Assembly: GCA_019925795.1 (NCBI GenBank)
Contig: CM034312.1
Coordinates: forward strand, 24,021,914-24,085,913
Reading direction: 5' to 3'
From: Dendrobium chrysotoxum
Taxonomy: Eukaryota; Streptophyta; Magnoliopsida; Asparagales; Orchidaceae
Length of the DNA stretch: 64,000 nt
Shown: positions 47,801 through 60,125 of the stretch, one piece after another
Layout of the letters: the number at the start of each line of letters is the position of its first letter
Numbering within the stretch: position 1 is the first letter of the stretch
Position numbers and translations under genes: made by a program
Notes under the pieces: model-generated
Told to the model about the DNA's origin: nothing
Database searches by the model: none
The model's input: only the letters and a program-made list of their open reading frames with translations

Positions 47801-50800
47801 TAGGAGGCCACCGGCGACGAACTTTCGGCCAAACCGAAGGTTAGCTCCGTCCAGCTCAAATACCTCTCCATCCAAGCGATTTCAAGCCTCGACTTCAACT
47901 GGACAAAGATTCGTGGACAAACAACAAGTTCAGAGATATCTTGAATGGTCCTAACCGTCCACTATCGAGGTGAAAATCCTAAACCCTAGCTCAGGACACT
48001 TAGGGTAATTTAACTTTTCGAAAAGCTCATTTTAATTCGCGTTTTTAATCCCACATCAATTCTTTTCATACCTTGATGCTCTGTTTAAAATTTTATTCAA
48101 TTTCATCAAATATTTTGGGAGAAATCTTCAAAAAATGAGTTCAATAACATTTACGCTAGTCTGCATTAAGTATGCGAGATCTCCGCCGTTGATCTTCTGA
48201 TCAATGGCTGAGATCTCGTTGTTCTGCCGTTGATCATCACAGCGCGGCTCGCGTAATCGTTTGCGCTGTCATACGACGACATCATGGCCGTCCATTATGA
48301 ACAGCGGGAGATCAGACGGCCATCCCAGCGCGCTGACTCGGATTAGTGAAAAGCGCGTGGGCCCGCCGTCCTTCTAATCATTGGGTAATGATTGCGCGGC
48401 GGCCAATCATTGCCAATGATTGGCCTGCCGCCGCGCGGTCTGGATCTGCCTATCAAATGACTCCACGTGCCCCTCCCGCCGCCAGTTCGGGTTATATTAT
48501 CTAAAATTTAATTTTAAATAATTTTAAAACCAGAAAACTTCAAAAAAATGTTAAAAATTCATTTTAAATCCAAAAAATCAATGTAATATATCAAATTGTT
48601 TGGAATTTCAAAACCTTTATTTTAAAATTAAAATTACTTTAAAATATTTTCTGTATTTTAAGTAATTTCAAATATTAATTATTTGATTTATTTTAATTAT
48701 TAATTAATTAAAATAAATCAAAATATTTTCAAAATTTTAGGTAAATTATTTTAAAATATTGTTTTAACATCCAGAGAACTTTTGGAAGTTATTTTTAGCA
48801 TTATTTTGATTTCATTTTGTTTTATTATCAAAATTACTTATATTATATATATAAAATTTTAAAAGTTTTATTTTTTTTTAAATTATATATACATGTAAAT
48901 TGTTTTAAACATTACAAATTCTACTTGAGATTTTAATCAGAGATTGAGTTTGATTGGATTGATCCATTAGGGATTAAATAATGGGTAATTAGTTTATTAA
49001 TTATCCATTATTCAAGCTTTATTTTCTAATATCCAAATTATACCTTGGAGTCCTTGATTATGTTTAGGGTGCACACACTTGCACCTAGCTTTAGGGATCT
49101 CCTAGATTTAGGATTGGTTGTGATTGTGTATGTTTACATATACTTGTCCAAGAGTTAGTGACTTTGATTTGAATCCAATTAACCTAGTGACATTATTAAG
49201 GACAATAATTAAGGACTTGATTAGAAGATTTAGAATATTTCCAATAATTAGGATTTACATCCTATTGACATGAAACTTTGAACACTTGAATATAGGGACA
49301 CTCTCAGCCTTAAGAAAAATTCTCACTGGATTTTGAAATCATTAAGCCCCTTAATTAACCTAATCAAGTTTAAACCTTAATTAAGCCTTTAAAACTTCCA
49401 GAAAATATAATAAATCAAATTTAAGTCACAAAAATACAAATAATACCTCAAACTGACTAGAATTGAATCCTTAATCAATGAAAAATAAAAGCCCTTTGAC
49501 TGGACTTCAAGATTAAGTTTAATTGAAGTTTAATTGAAATTCAATATTTAATTAATTTAATTAATTAAAAATAATTAAAAATTCCATAAATTTTTCAAAC
49601 ACTAGGAGATCACTCATTAGGTCATTCCTGACCTTTGGAGTTGATTTCAAGGAGTTTGGAGGTCATTTGGATTCAAATCATAAAAAGGTCTTTAATTAAA
49701 TAATTTTTAAAAATTCAATAACTACTCAAAACTTTAAAAATTTATAACTAATTCAAATAAACTCCAAATTGAGCAAATTCGAAGGCATACAACTCATATT
49801 AAGGTCTAATATTTATTAAAAATATTAAGTTTCCAGAAATCAATCAAATTTGAAAATGTCAACTTTTGGTCAAATCTAGTTCAAAATATAGTCAAAACTT
49901 GAAACATTCATAATAAAATGTAGAAAAATCCAATTTTAGCATACTTACTGTCTAACTGATCGTATTAAGGTCTAGTATTTTAATAAAATACTAACTTTCT
50001 AGAAAACTCTTTAAATCAAAAAGTTAAATTTTGACCCTTGAATTAAATGAATAAAATAATCAAGAAAATTGCAAAATTCAATAAATAATCAAAAATTCCA
50101 GAAAACATCAACTTAACTCTAAAACCAGCAACCAATCAAATTCAATTAAAAATTAATCAACCTTTAAACATTAATCAAACTCAAATCACTTAATTATATC
50201 GGGTACCATTAGGTAACCCAGGCCTACGAGGCTATTAAATTAGCCCCAAGGAAGGTGAAACAAACTTCACGGCCTCGGTGTGCAACAAAGGTGGTGTTCA
50301 ACAAATAATTGAATCAAATTTAAAATCAAATTCAAATCATTAAGATTTAAATTTTAATTAAAATACCCTTAAGCCTTCAACCAACTAGAACATCAAGCAA
50401 CTTCAAATAAGTGCCTATTTAGGACATATCAAAACCACACAGCCTACCTCACACAGTTTAGATGGTTTGCTAGGACGACCAACTCTAGTCTTAGGCTAGG
50501 CCGGTGTTTACTTTTCTGCTGTGCTAGGTTTTCGAGCTTTTACTGCATGTTGTTCGTTAGTAGTAGAATTGATGTGTTTGTTTATTTAAATGTCAGCATT
50601 CTATGATGTAAATGATTGTGCATTAGATCTACCCTTAGGATAGGGACGATTTATACTAATCTAATCTTATGCAGGTGGCCATGCTCATACAGGGCATTTA
50701 AAATTAAAGGGGGCAAAATCATAATTATTAAATTGCACAGGTGCTCCAGAAAATTGCTTAAGTCCCCCTTTATATCAAAAAGAGTATAGCCAAGTGTGGC

Positions 50801-52867
50801 TGGTTTGAGCATTTTTAATTTTCAATATATTAACTGCTTGGGATGTAAATATAACTGTTGATTAGTAGGATAACTTTGCAGGATCGAGTCTAAATTTTTA
50901 ATTTTAAATTGATGTAATTTGAATGTAAATTGAGTTGTAAATTGTTTAAAGTGATTTGAGAATGTGATGTTTAAACATCCAATTTAGGATCCAAAGAGGA
51001 AGAGACATCCCTTAGGGGAGAGTCTCTTTCCATTAGGAGATCCAAATTTGAATGATTTCAAATATCCAAAGAGAAAAGATAACTCCCTTTCAAGGGGGAG
51101 TTTCTTTTCATTTGGATATCCGGACTTGATGATCCAAGGAGTTCCAGAAGGACGAAGAAGTGAAGAACGAGAAGACCCATTCTCAAAGTCACTTAAGTCT
51201 TAGGAGTAGAATCCGGTTTGTTGTCAGTGGTACCCGGCCACTTTACTTTTCCTGTAGACCCTGGGTTGTATAATTAAAAGGCACTTGCCTATGGACTTTC
51301 AATTTGAGTTTTAATTTAATTGATTTAATTAAATGTTGATTGTTTGATGTTGATTGCGATTAAGGACCTGCATGCTTTTAGTAGTTTTTTTTTTGACGCT
51401 CTTGCATGTCGATTTTGATTTAGCCTGGAACCCGATCAAAGGCTTGTGAGGGTACGGTCATAAACTATTTCTACTTAAACAAAATTTAAAAAACTTTAGG
51501 CTCAGATAGTAACTCTAACGCTTTTAAGAAGTAAGCCCGGACTCGCCGGGGTTTTTTCATGCATTTATATTGACTTTTCTCATCCGTGTTAGGCACCTCC
51601 CCGCCTGCGGGTTTTGGCAGACCACTTGACTTATTATGGTGCAGTTCTGTCCAAGGGGATGTTGTGCAATATCTAGAATAAAACTTATTTTTTAAGCTTG
51701 ATTTTAAAACTGCTACATATTGATTTAAGCATTTAATCGAGTCAACTAGCATGCATTGCATTAGTAACAAATTAAAAATGAGTTTAATTCTTAATTGCAT
51801 TTTATTTAAACATCTCACCCAACATGTGTTAACGGGCTAATTAGGAATCTGCTCTAGATGTCAGCCCCGCTCTCTTTAAACTAATCTTAAATAACATCCT
51901 TAACCACTCTTTCATAAAGACTTTGACTCATGGTTTTGAAGTGTTTAGGTGGTTTAGCTGGCTCCCCAATCTAGGCCGGGGTAAGTCCAGATTGCATTGC
52001 ATTAGCTAGGTTCTGGGTCACTGATTTTCAGTACCCATTTTAGACTTAGATTTTGAGGCAGATGTTCAATCCTAAGACCTCAACCTTCTGGGAATCTAAT
52101 TCCCTCTTTCTAATAAAGTTGATCACTCAAACCTAAATCTCTTTCAATCTAATTCAAGCCCAACACTTAGGATAGTTTGAGGTGTTTCTGAAGTAATTTA
52201 AAATCTCAAAACACCTCCTACTTCTCATCCTTTGACCTCTAGGAAGAACTGCTCAAATTTGATCCATTCCCGATTGAAAATTCCAGTCCCTATCTCCTTT
52301 GACATCAAGCTTTGAATTCATAAATAAAATTTATATCGCTATTTTAATCGAGAGTTTTCGTAAGAAATTTCTGGTTTCCTACGATGTAATTAACTACGAG
52401 GGCTTGCGCTCGTAGGAGATTTAGAAATTCAGACCAGATTTTCAAAATTAAGTTTTCAAAACCTTTAATTGATTATCTTTGGCAAAATCAATTCGAGGAT
52501 CATTATTATTATTTTCAAATAATTAATAATAAGCAATGTCCTCTTTCTCCGGGAAGATATATCGTTCTATTATTAATTTGTTTATGAAATTAATGATATA
52601 TTATCTAGATTATTACAGTCAAATATTTGATTAAACATCATTCTGATCTTTCGAGATCATATATTGTTTCTTCTTGAGTTTGACTACGATAATCAGATGA
52701 ATTCAAAGATTTGTAATCTGAACCTATTAGGGAACGATATGTTCACCTTTCGAGGTGATATATCATTCATAATAAGTGTTTGATTATAAAATTTAAATTC
52801 CAGAAATTAAATATTTCCCAAAGAAAATTAAATACTCTTTTCAAAAATATATTTTTTAATCACAACA
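44847..52867 (+). repeat. 5' LTR of the giant element (about 8.0 kb)
   Basis: Starts TGTTG and ends CAACA, a matching terminal repeat, 5 bp before the primer site. Successive zones are: CTAGGATC-rich (44880-45660), TTGACC-rich palindromes (46380-47360), a GC-rich island (about 48170-48490), long AT-rich DNA (48490-50450), and a hairpin-rich end (52370-52770). I found no gene in it. Open frames such as the one at 46042-46455 on the minus strand are broken in the 3' LTR copy. Confidence 0.85.
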
Positions 52868-52872
52868 AAAAA

Positions 52873-52890
52873 TGGCAACTCCACTTGGAA
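52873..52890 (+). other. tRNA-Arg-type primer binding site
   Basis: TGGCAACTCCACTTGGAA resembles the TGGCGACTCCACTGGGGA primer site of Ogre elements, which is complementary to the 3' end of tRNA-Arg. It begins 6 bp after the LTR end. Confidence 0.65.
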
Positions 52891-53054
52891 AAATCTCTCT
52901 CTCCATCTTTAATAGCGCTACGAATTTTATTGCATCGGTAGTTTTGACTACCATTCCTTCCGTTGGTTCCTCTACCCATTTCTTCCTTGGGTGAGTGTGG
53001 CCAACTCAATTAAGACATGTGAAAAGAGAGGTGAGTGTAGGAAATCTCCCTCCA

Positions 53055-54340
53055 AGCTGGGCTTTGACATTTTGCCTCCAAGTTTATTGGTAGAGCAAAA
53101 GAGTCAAGCCAAGCTTGTCAAAATCTTTTCGCATATGTTGCAAACTCGCATGTGAATAAATCCCTGCATGCTAAGTTTCACAATTTACAAAAATCCCTCA
53201 AGCTCAAAATCCAGATTCAAAATTTCTTTAATTAAACATGGATTTTGACATTCCACCCCAAGCTAGTCAGTATGGTGAAAGAGTCAAATCAAGGTCTCTA
53301 GATTTTCCCTTAACTTTTGTTAACCATTATGTTGAAAATAAAACTCAACATTTTCGAGTTTCAAAAGTCAAGGAAAATCTTTCAAATCAACTTCAATCGT
53401 CGTTGCTATGTGTCTTCTACAATTTTCTATTGTAATTGAACATATACAATGCCAATTCAAAACTCTTCAGTCAATTTTAGGCTTTGACATTTCACCCCTA
53501 AATTGCTTGGTAGGGTGCAAAGAGTCAAGCCTTAGGATCTTCAGGCTAATTTGGTAAACCTACATATTTGAACGAAATTCAATATGTTGAGTTTCAAATT
53601 TTGAAGAAGATCCGTTCAGTTCCAACCTTGAGTCTAAGTTCAGTTTCAAACCAAATTCAATCTTAAGTTCAAATTCAATTTCAAAATTGAACTTAAATTT
53701 GATTCCAAACTTAAATTTAACTTCAGATTTGATTTCAAGATCAAATTCGGGACTTTGACATTTCGACCCAAGTCAATTTGTGAAATGAAAAGAGTCGAGC
53801 CCGATCCTTGAATCTTTCATATCAATTTTATGCACCTACATGATTGAGTGAAACTCAATTTATTGAGTCATAAAATTTGAAGAAAGATTCATTTGACTTG
53901 AGCTTCAAGTTCAAATTCAAAATTTGAGTCCAAACATAATTTCAACCTGAAATTTGAATTTGATTTCCAATTTAAAGTCGATTCAATTTTGATCGAGACT
54001 TTGACATTTTGACCTAAGTCAATTGGTGCAATGAAAAGAGTCGAGCTCGATCTCTGGATCTTTCATATCAATTTTGTGTACCTATATGATTGAGTGAAAC
54101 TCGATCTGTTGAGTCACGAAATTTGAAGAAAGGTCCATTTGACTTTAACCTTAAGTTTAGATTTAAATTCAACTTTAAATCAAAATACAATCTCAACCTT
54201 AAGTTTGAATTTGATTGTCACCTTCAAATTTTAATTTCAATTTTGAATTCGAGTTTGAGTTTGAACTTTGACATTTTGCCCCAAGTTAATTGGAGTAGCG
54301 AAAGTGTCGGGTTCAACCCTTAAGTCTTTGTCAATTCTAC
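53055..54340 (+). repeat. Degenerate tandem repeats in the leader of the giant element
   Basis: A module TTTGACATTTYRCCCCAAG, then TTGGT, then GAAAGAGTCAAGCC recurs at about 53064, 53236, 53486, 53756, 53998 and 54268, at 170-270 bp steps. The units at 53756 and 53998 are the most alike and share about 150 bp after the module (TTTCATATCAATTTTRTG and ATGATTGAGTGAAACTC). Between modules the sequence is TTCAAATT-type low complexity. Confidence 0.8.
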
Positions 54341-54481
54341 AAACCATTGCTTTGAATCTAAACTCAACACGATTGAATTATCAAATTTTGAATAATATTA
54401 ATCAGGTTTAAAATTCAAATTCAAATTCAAGATTAACTAATTCAAATCACTGTTCATTAATTTCAGGATTTAAGCACTCAA

Positions 54482-55219
54482 ATGGCTGGAAAACTCATTT
54501 TCTCTCTAGATAGAAACTTGATAGTCGAAGGAATCACTTCTGGTAATTTCATCCAGTTTGAAATGTAATTTCAAGACTTCAAGTTATCAGTCGACGGAGA
54601 AGAAATGATTGATCTGTCTGCTGGAATACGAAGGAATGTCCCCTTGGTTGAGATTACTTTAGGGTCAGGAGTAGACTCCCCCATCAACGAGATGGAGGTC
54701 GATGTCGCCCCTTTACCCATTATACCCTCTGCCCAGATGGATAAGAACCAGAACTCAATAATGATAGAAGAGCTACCATCTCAGCCTGAGATCGAGTCAA
54801 GTTCTAGCACCCCTGTCGTTAGTAAGGTCAGCAAGAATAAAATGAAGAACTACCTTCGTAGAGTCAGAAAGAAAGCTGTTAAGGCCAGAAAGACTACTGA
54901 GGCGAAAGCCTTAAAGCATGTCAAGTCTAAGGCTGCTAAAAAGTTTGTTACCCCTCCTACGTACCCCCTCCCAGGTGGAAATCGTTTCCACCCTTCTCCT
55001 GTTACTCAAAGGAGGGAGGTTGTAGAAACGAGAGCACGATCTTCAATACATCTTCTTGACTACTACATGACAAGAATCAATCAAGCCAGAACTGATCAAA
55101 CACCAGCATCAGGCCCTAGGCCCCCAGTTGAAGGTTATGACCCGTCCACTCTACTAGATGATGTCAGGTCACGTTTCTATACGTGTCCCGCTATATCAAC
55201 TAGAGAGGAGGAGGTGTAG
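54482..55219 (+). pseudogene. ORF1-like reading frame of the giant element, one internal stop
   Basis: An ATG at 54482 opens a frame (MAGKLIFSLDRNLIVEGITS) stopped by TAA at 54566-54568. The same frame then stays open from there to 55219, about 217 codons. It has an acidic part (NEMEVDVAPLPI), a very basic part rich in Lys/Arg (YLRRVRKKAVKARK), then a Pro-rich stretch (PPTYPLPGGNRFHPSP). Ogre elements carry an extra ORF1 of unknown function upstream of gag, and this sits in the right place. I do not recognise any domain. The basic block could bind nucleic acid or act as a nuclear signal, which is inference. Confidence 0.55.
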
Positions 55220-56760
55220 AAACCACTCAGGGTGCCACTCTCCTAATTACTAGACCACTAGTAATAAGAGAGGGAAAATAATCTAAGATTATATCAGATA
55301 GTGATACCGTTAAAATTCAACCTTCAACGGGGTCCTATCGAGATAAATCTTCTTGACTAAAGTGATGCAACGACTTTTAAGGATAGTGCAGACCCAATAA
55401 TAGTCTCTCCCTCCAAGGAGATCATAGAAATTTAATTCCGTACTATTAGGATCTTGCCACATAGATTTGTCATTTCTTTTTAAGGAAAGTTTTCAATTTC
55501 TCAAGTGTATTGATTTCAAATTTTCAAGATAATTGAATCATCTTTTTTAATGAAAATTGACTTCTATTTGAAGCCTTAAGCAGGAGAAAGTTGTTGTTGA
55601 CTCCATCAAATGTTTGAATACCCCTCCCTCCCACCTCTTTTGTGGGATCGATTTAACTGTTGAATTAAAATCAATGTTAAACTTAAGTTGATTGTTGAAA
55701 TAAATTTCTTTTCAAATTTCTAGCAATTTTCTATCTTAATAGACATCTCTTGCGTGCTTAAAATTTGTTCAATGATTTTCAAAAGTCAAGCCAATATTCT
55801 TCTTAAAAAGATTAGGTCCTGCCTTGAGGATTATTCTTCCTTGTATAAGAGAGTGAGCTTTCTTCTCTCGTATTTGAGATATAATCCAGGCATTGAATTT
55901 AAAGTAGGTGCAACCTCTTCTCAAAATCAAAATAAATTCAAAAAGATGCTCGAATGCACCAAAATTCAAAAAAGGAAATAGTGCAAAATACATTATAATT
56001 CAAAAGATGCGCAATGTGCGCCACCAAAAAAAAAAGAAAGAGGCTCCCATCTTTTAAATCCTTAAATCTCAAAAGACCCAGTCAACTTTAAATTACTTGA
56101 CTTTGATAAATTTTGAATCCAGAATTTTTACCGTGCATCGATAATCTATCAAGATACAAAAATCTCTCGTGCTAGAGAATTGAAAAGATCAAATTTCTAT
56201 ATTCAACTTAAACCTCTTTGAAATTGATTTTAAATCAAAATACTTAAGGGAGACCCCAGTTTAGTTTCTACGAAACCTGGTCTGGGTCAACAAAACGTAA
56301 ATCCTTGAACCTTTTCAAGTTAGTTGGAGTCACTCAAAATTTTCACTGCACTTCTGAATTTGTGCCCGCTTGTCGTTCCGACAGGGTCCAAATACTTAGA
56401 GGAAGTTTTCTAATAAGAGAATGAATCTTCTACTCTTGATAAAAATTTAAATTTGATCCTTAAAAAGTGTGTGTAAGCCCTTCCATATAGGCATCCTTCC
56501 TTTAAGGCCTTCTTTATAAAATTACACTTTATGCTGGGTCCAAGTTCAATCCCACTGGAGGAGTATTTTATAATGTTGGAAATTATCGTTCACAATCAAA
56601 CCACACCCTGTGCTAGGTCCTAGATCATTCTGATCTAGAAGCGTAGTTTCCTGAACTGAGACTTCTGGTTCAAAATCAAACTCTAATTGAGCAGAATGCT
56701 TGACTCCAATTCAAGGAGCTCAAGGGCATCAAATAAAAATCAATACATGCTCAATAAAGT
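55220..56760 (+). other. Interior of the giant element with no recognised coding sequence
   Basis: This is where gag-pol would begin in an autonomous Ogre-type element. Only short frames occur (for example 55754-55981) with no domain I recognise. Confidence 0.5.
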
Positions 56761-56789
56761 TTGAAAGTCTTTAAGTCACATTTGATTCG

Positions 56790-57040
56790 AGATATTAATA
56801 AGTTGTGTCACTTTAGAACTCCCCAAGTAGGAAACTTGGTCGTAGTCTTTTGTAGACCACTTCTAATCCATTATAAATTTAATGGAAAGCTTAAGTCAAC
56901 GTTGACTGGATCGTTCATTCTAATGACGATCTTTGAGAAAATTTTCAATCGACTGATCAACCCTGAAGAGTGCCACCTAATATTTTCAAATATTGGGGAG
57001 GTTCTTCAGGAAGTACCATGCCAGATGAGTGTTAAACTTA
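56790..57040 (+). pseudogene. Possible scrap of the pol (integrase) C terminus
   Basis: Within the frame at 56761-57252, the phrase TPQVGNLVVVFCRPLLIHYK followed by FNGKL and TGSFILMTIFEK resembles the V-G-D-L-V and GPYVV parts after integrase in Tat/Ogre-type elements. The key tryptophan and GPY residues are not clearly kept. Weak evidence. Confidence 0.3.
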
Positions 57041-57309
57041 AAATTAAATTCAAAACACTTCAAATTCAAAATCAAATTCAAACAAATCAAAATCGAATCA
57101 AACACAATCAAAATTTAAAACTTAAAATCAAAATTCAAAATGAATCAAATTTCAAATTCAAAAATTTCAAATTCAAAATCAATTCGAATCAAATTCAAAA
57201 CATCTTCAGATTCAAAACTCTTCAAATTCAAACACTTTCAAATTTAAAATAAAATCAATTCAAAAATCATTCAAATCTCAAGTTCCAGAATTCAAATTTG
57301 ATCCTCTAT
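57041..57309 (+). repeat. TTCAAA-type low-complexity sequence
   Basis: Dense AAATTCAAAATC-type runs, like those between leader modules at 53640-54440. The open frame here is a by-product of composition. Confidence 0.7.
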
Positions 57310-57359
57310 ATATGATCACCCTGACTTGATCCTCTGTGTAAAGCAAGTTTCCTTTACAT

Positions 57360-58720
57360 ACGATCACTCCAGACCCGATTCTGTGCGAAGCAATGCTTCC
57401 TTCTCACAGAATCGTCTAGTTTTCTTTTCCTTAAGATTAGATGTGAGTCATCGTGCTTTCTATCCTTAGGATTAGATCTGCTAGTGGTGGAGTACGCCCT
57501 TCGTGGCACCATCCTAGCTTCTTTCAGTTTTCTTTTCCTTAAGGTCTGATGTAAGTCATCGTGCTTTCTTTCCTTAGGATTAGATCTTCTAGTGGTGGAG
57601 CACGCCCTCTGTGGCACCATCCTAGATTCAAATTTCAGATCCGATTCTGTGTGAAGCAATGCTTCCTTCTCATAGGATCTTCCAGTTGTCTTTTCTTTAA
57701 TGTCAGATGTAAGTCATCGTGCTTTCTTTCCTTAGGATTAGATCTTCTAGTGGTGGAGCACGCCCTCTGTGGCACCATCCTAGATTCAAAATCCATATCC
57801 GATTCTGTGTGAAGCAATGCTTCCTTCTCACAGGATCTTCTAGTTGTCTTTTTCTTAGGGTCAGATGTAAGTCATCGTGCTTTCTTTCCTTAGGATTAGA
57901 TCTTCTAGTGGTGGAGCACGCCCTCTATGACACCATCCTAGATTCAAAATCCAGATCCGATTCTGTGTGAAGCAATGCTTCCTTCTCACAGGATCTTCTA
58001 GTTATCTTTTCCTTAGGGTCAGATGTGAGTCATCGTGCTTTCTTTCCTTAGGATTAGATCTTCTAGTGGTGGAGCACGCCCTCTGTGGCACCATCCTAGA
58101 TTCAAAATCCAGATCTGATTCTGTGTGAAGCAATGCTTCCTTCTCACAGGATCTTCCAGTTGTCTTTTCCTTATGGTCAGATGTGAGTCATCGTGCTTTC
58201 TTTCCTTAGGATTAGATCTTCTAGTGGCGGAGCACGCCCTCTGTGGCACCATCCTAGATTCAAAATTCAGATCTGATTCTGTGTGAAGCAATGCTTCCTT
58301 CTCACAGGATCTTCCAGTTGTCTTTTTCTTAAGGTTAGATGTGAGTCATCGTGCTTTCTTTCCTTAGGATTAGATCCGCTAGTGGTGGAGTACGCCCTTC
58401 GTGGCACCATCCTAGCTTCTTCCACTTTTCTTTTTCTTAAGGTTAGATGTGAGTCATCGTGCTTTCTTTTCTTAGGATTAGATCTTCTAGTGGTGGAGCA
58501 CGCCCTCTGTGGCACCATCCTAGGTTTAAAATCCAGATCTGACCTTCTGTGGGAAGCAATGCTTCCTTCCCTCAGGGTCCTCCAGTCTTCTTTTCCTTAA
58601 GGACAGATGTGAGTTATCGTGCTTTCTTTCCTTAGAATTAGATCTACTAGTGATTGATAACGCCCTCTGCGGCACCATTCTAGTTTAAAAATTCAAATCT
58701 TTAAGTCTGATCTCCTATAG
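57360..58720. repeat. Tandem array, 158-bp units with 110-bp variants
   Basis: The phrase TTAGGATTAGATCTTCTAGT recurs at about 57469, 57578, 57736, 57893, 58050, 58208, 58366, 58476 and 58634. Steps are 157-158 bp, except 109-110 bp for two short units. Short units lack the block with TTCTGTGTGAAGCAATGC and share private variants (GTGGAGTACGCCCTTCGTGG). The units are well homogenised. Confidence 0.92.
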
Positions 58721-58739
58721 GAAGCAATACTATCTTCCT

Positions 58740-60110
58740 ATGAGATCATCCAATTCTCTTTTCTTCAGAGTAAGTATTCTTCTCCTCTTAAGATTATATT
58801 CCCCAGTGATGGAATAAGTCTCCTGTGGCACCGTCCTGGATTCAGTTTCCAAACCTACAATCAGACCTTCTTTTCCTTAGGGCTAGGCATTTCTTCCTTC
58901 CCTTAAGATTAGATCTACTAGTGGTAGAGTACGCCCCTTGTGGCACTACCCTAGTATCAAAATTCAAACTTGATCCTCTATAGCTAGGAATTCTTCCTTC
59001 CTATACGGTCATCTAGACCCTCTTTTCCTTTAGGGGTAGATTTTCCTCCCTTTAGGATTAGATCTACTAGTGGTAGAGTACGCTGTCCCCAGCACTATCC
59101 TAGTACCATTTCAAATTCATTTCCCTAGGGTTAGGTTTTCCCCTTCCTTAGAATCAAAATCCAGACTCGGTCCCCTGTAGCTAGAAGTTCCTTCTTTCTA
59201 TATGACCACTCAACCTCCTTTCCTTAGGGTTAGATGTTTCTTCCCTTAGGACTAGATCTACTAGTGGTAGAGCACGCTATCCCTAGCACTACCTTAGTAT
59301 CATTTCAAATTCAATTTTCTAAGGTTAGGATTTCCCTTTCCCTTAGAATCAAATCTAGACTCGATCCTCTTTAGTTAGGAATTCTTCCTTTCTATACGAT
59401 CATTCAGACTTCTTCTTCCTAAGGTTAGGACTTTCCTTCCTTTAGGATTAGATCTACTAGTGGTAGTGTACACTGCCTCAGCACTACCCTAGTATCATTT
59501 CAAATTCAATCTTCAAAGGTTAAGGTTTCCTTTTCCTTAGAATCAAATCTAAATTCAACCCTTTATGATTAGGAGTTCATCCTTCCTATATAGTGGCCCA
59601 GGTCTTCTTTTCCTTAAGGACAATGACTTCCTTTCTCTTAGGATTAGATCTACTAGTAGTAGAATACGTTGCCCCCAGCACTACCCTAGTATCAGATTTC
59701 GATTCGATCCTCTGTAGTTAGGAATTCTTCCATCTTATACGATCGTCTAGACCTTCTTTTCCTTAGGGCTAGGTATTTCTTCCTTCCTTTAGGATCAGAT
59801 CTACTAGTGGTAGAGTACGTTGCCTCAGCACTACCCTAGTATCATTTCAAAACTCAATCTTCTAGGGATAGGATTTCCTTTCCTTTAGAATTAAATCTAG
59901 ACTCAATCTTTTATCGTTAGGAGCTCTTTCTTCCTATATGATACCCCAGACTTTCTTCTCCTTTAGGGATAGACTCTTCCTTTCCCTTAGGACCAGACCC
60001 ACTAGTGGTAGAGTACGCTTTTTCTAGCACTATCCTAGTATCAGTTCAAACTTGATTCCCCAGGGATAGACTTTTCATCCCCTTAGGATCAAAACTCTAG
60101 ACTTTACCAT
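58740..60110. repeat. Older tandem array, about 195-bp units with 150-bp variants
   Basis: ATTAGATCTACTAGTGGTAG-like phrases occur at about 58909, 59057, 59250, 59447, 59641, 59794 and 59989. Steps are about 193-197 or 148-153 bp. The units are related to the 158-bp array but more diverged. Confidence 0.85.
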
Positions 60111-60125
60111 TTTATTCGGTCAACG

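Noticed and set aside
57354..58600. Several overlapping open frames on both strands
   Set aside because: They are translations of the 158-bp tandem repeat and repeat the same peptide. No start context or domain supports a gene.
57360..58720. CRISPR-like regular repeat spacing
   Set aside because: Units of 110-158 bp are similar over their full length with no unique spacers, in a plant retroelement. It is a tandem array.
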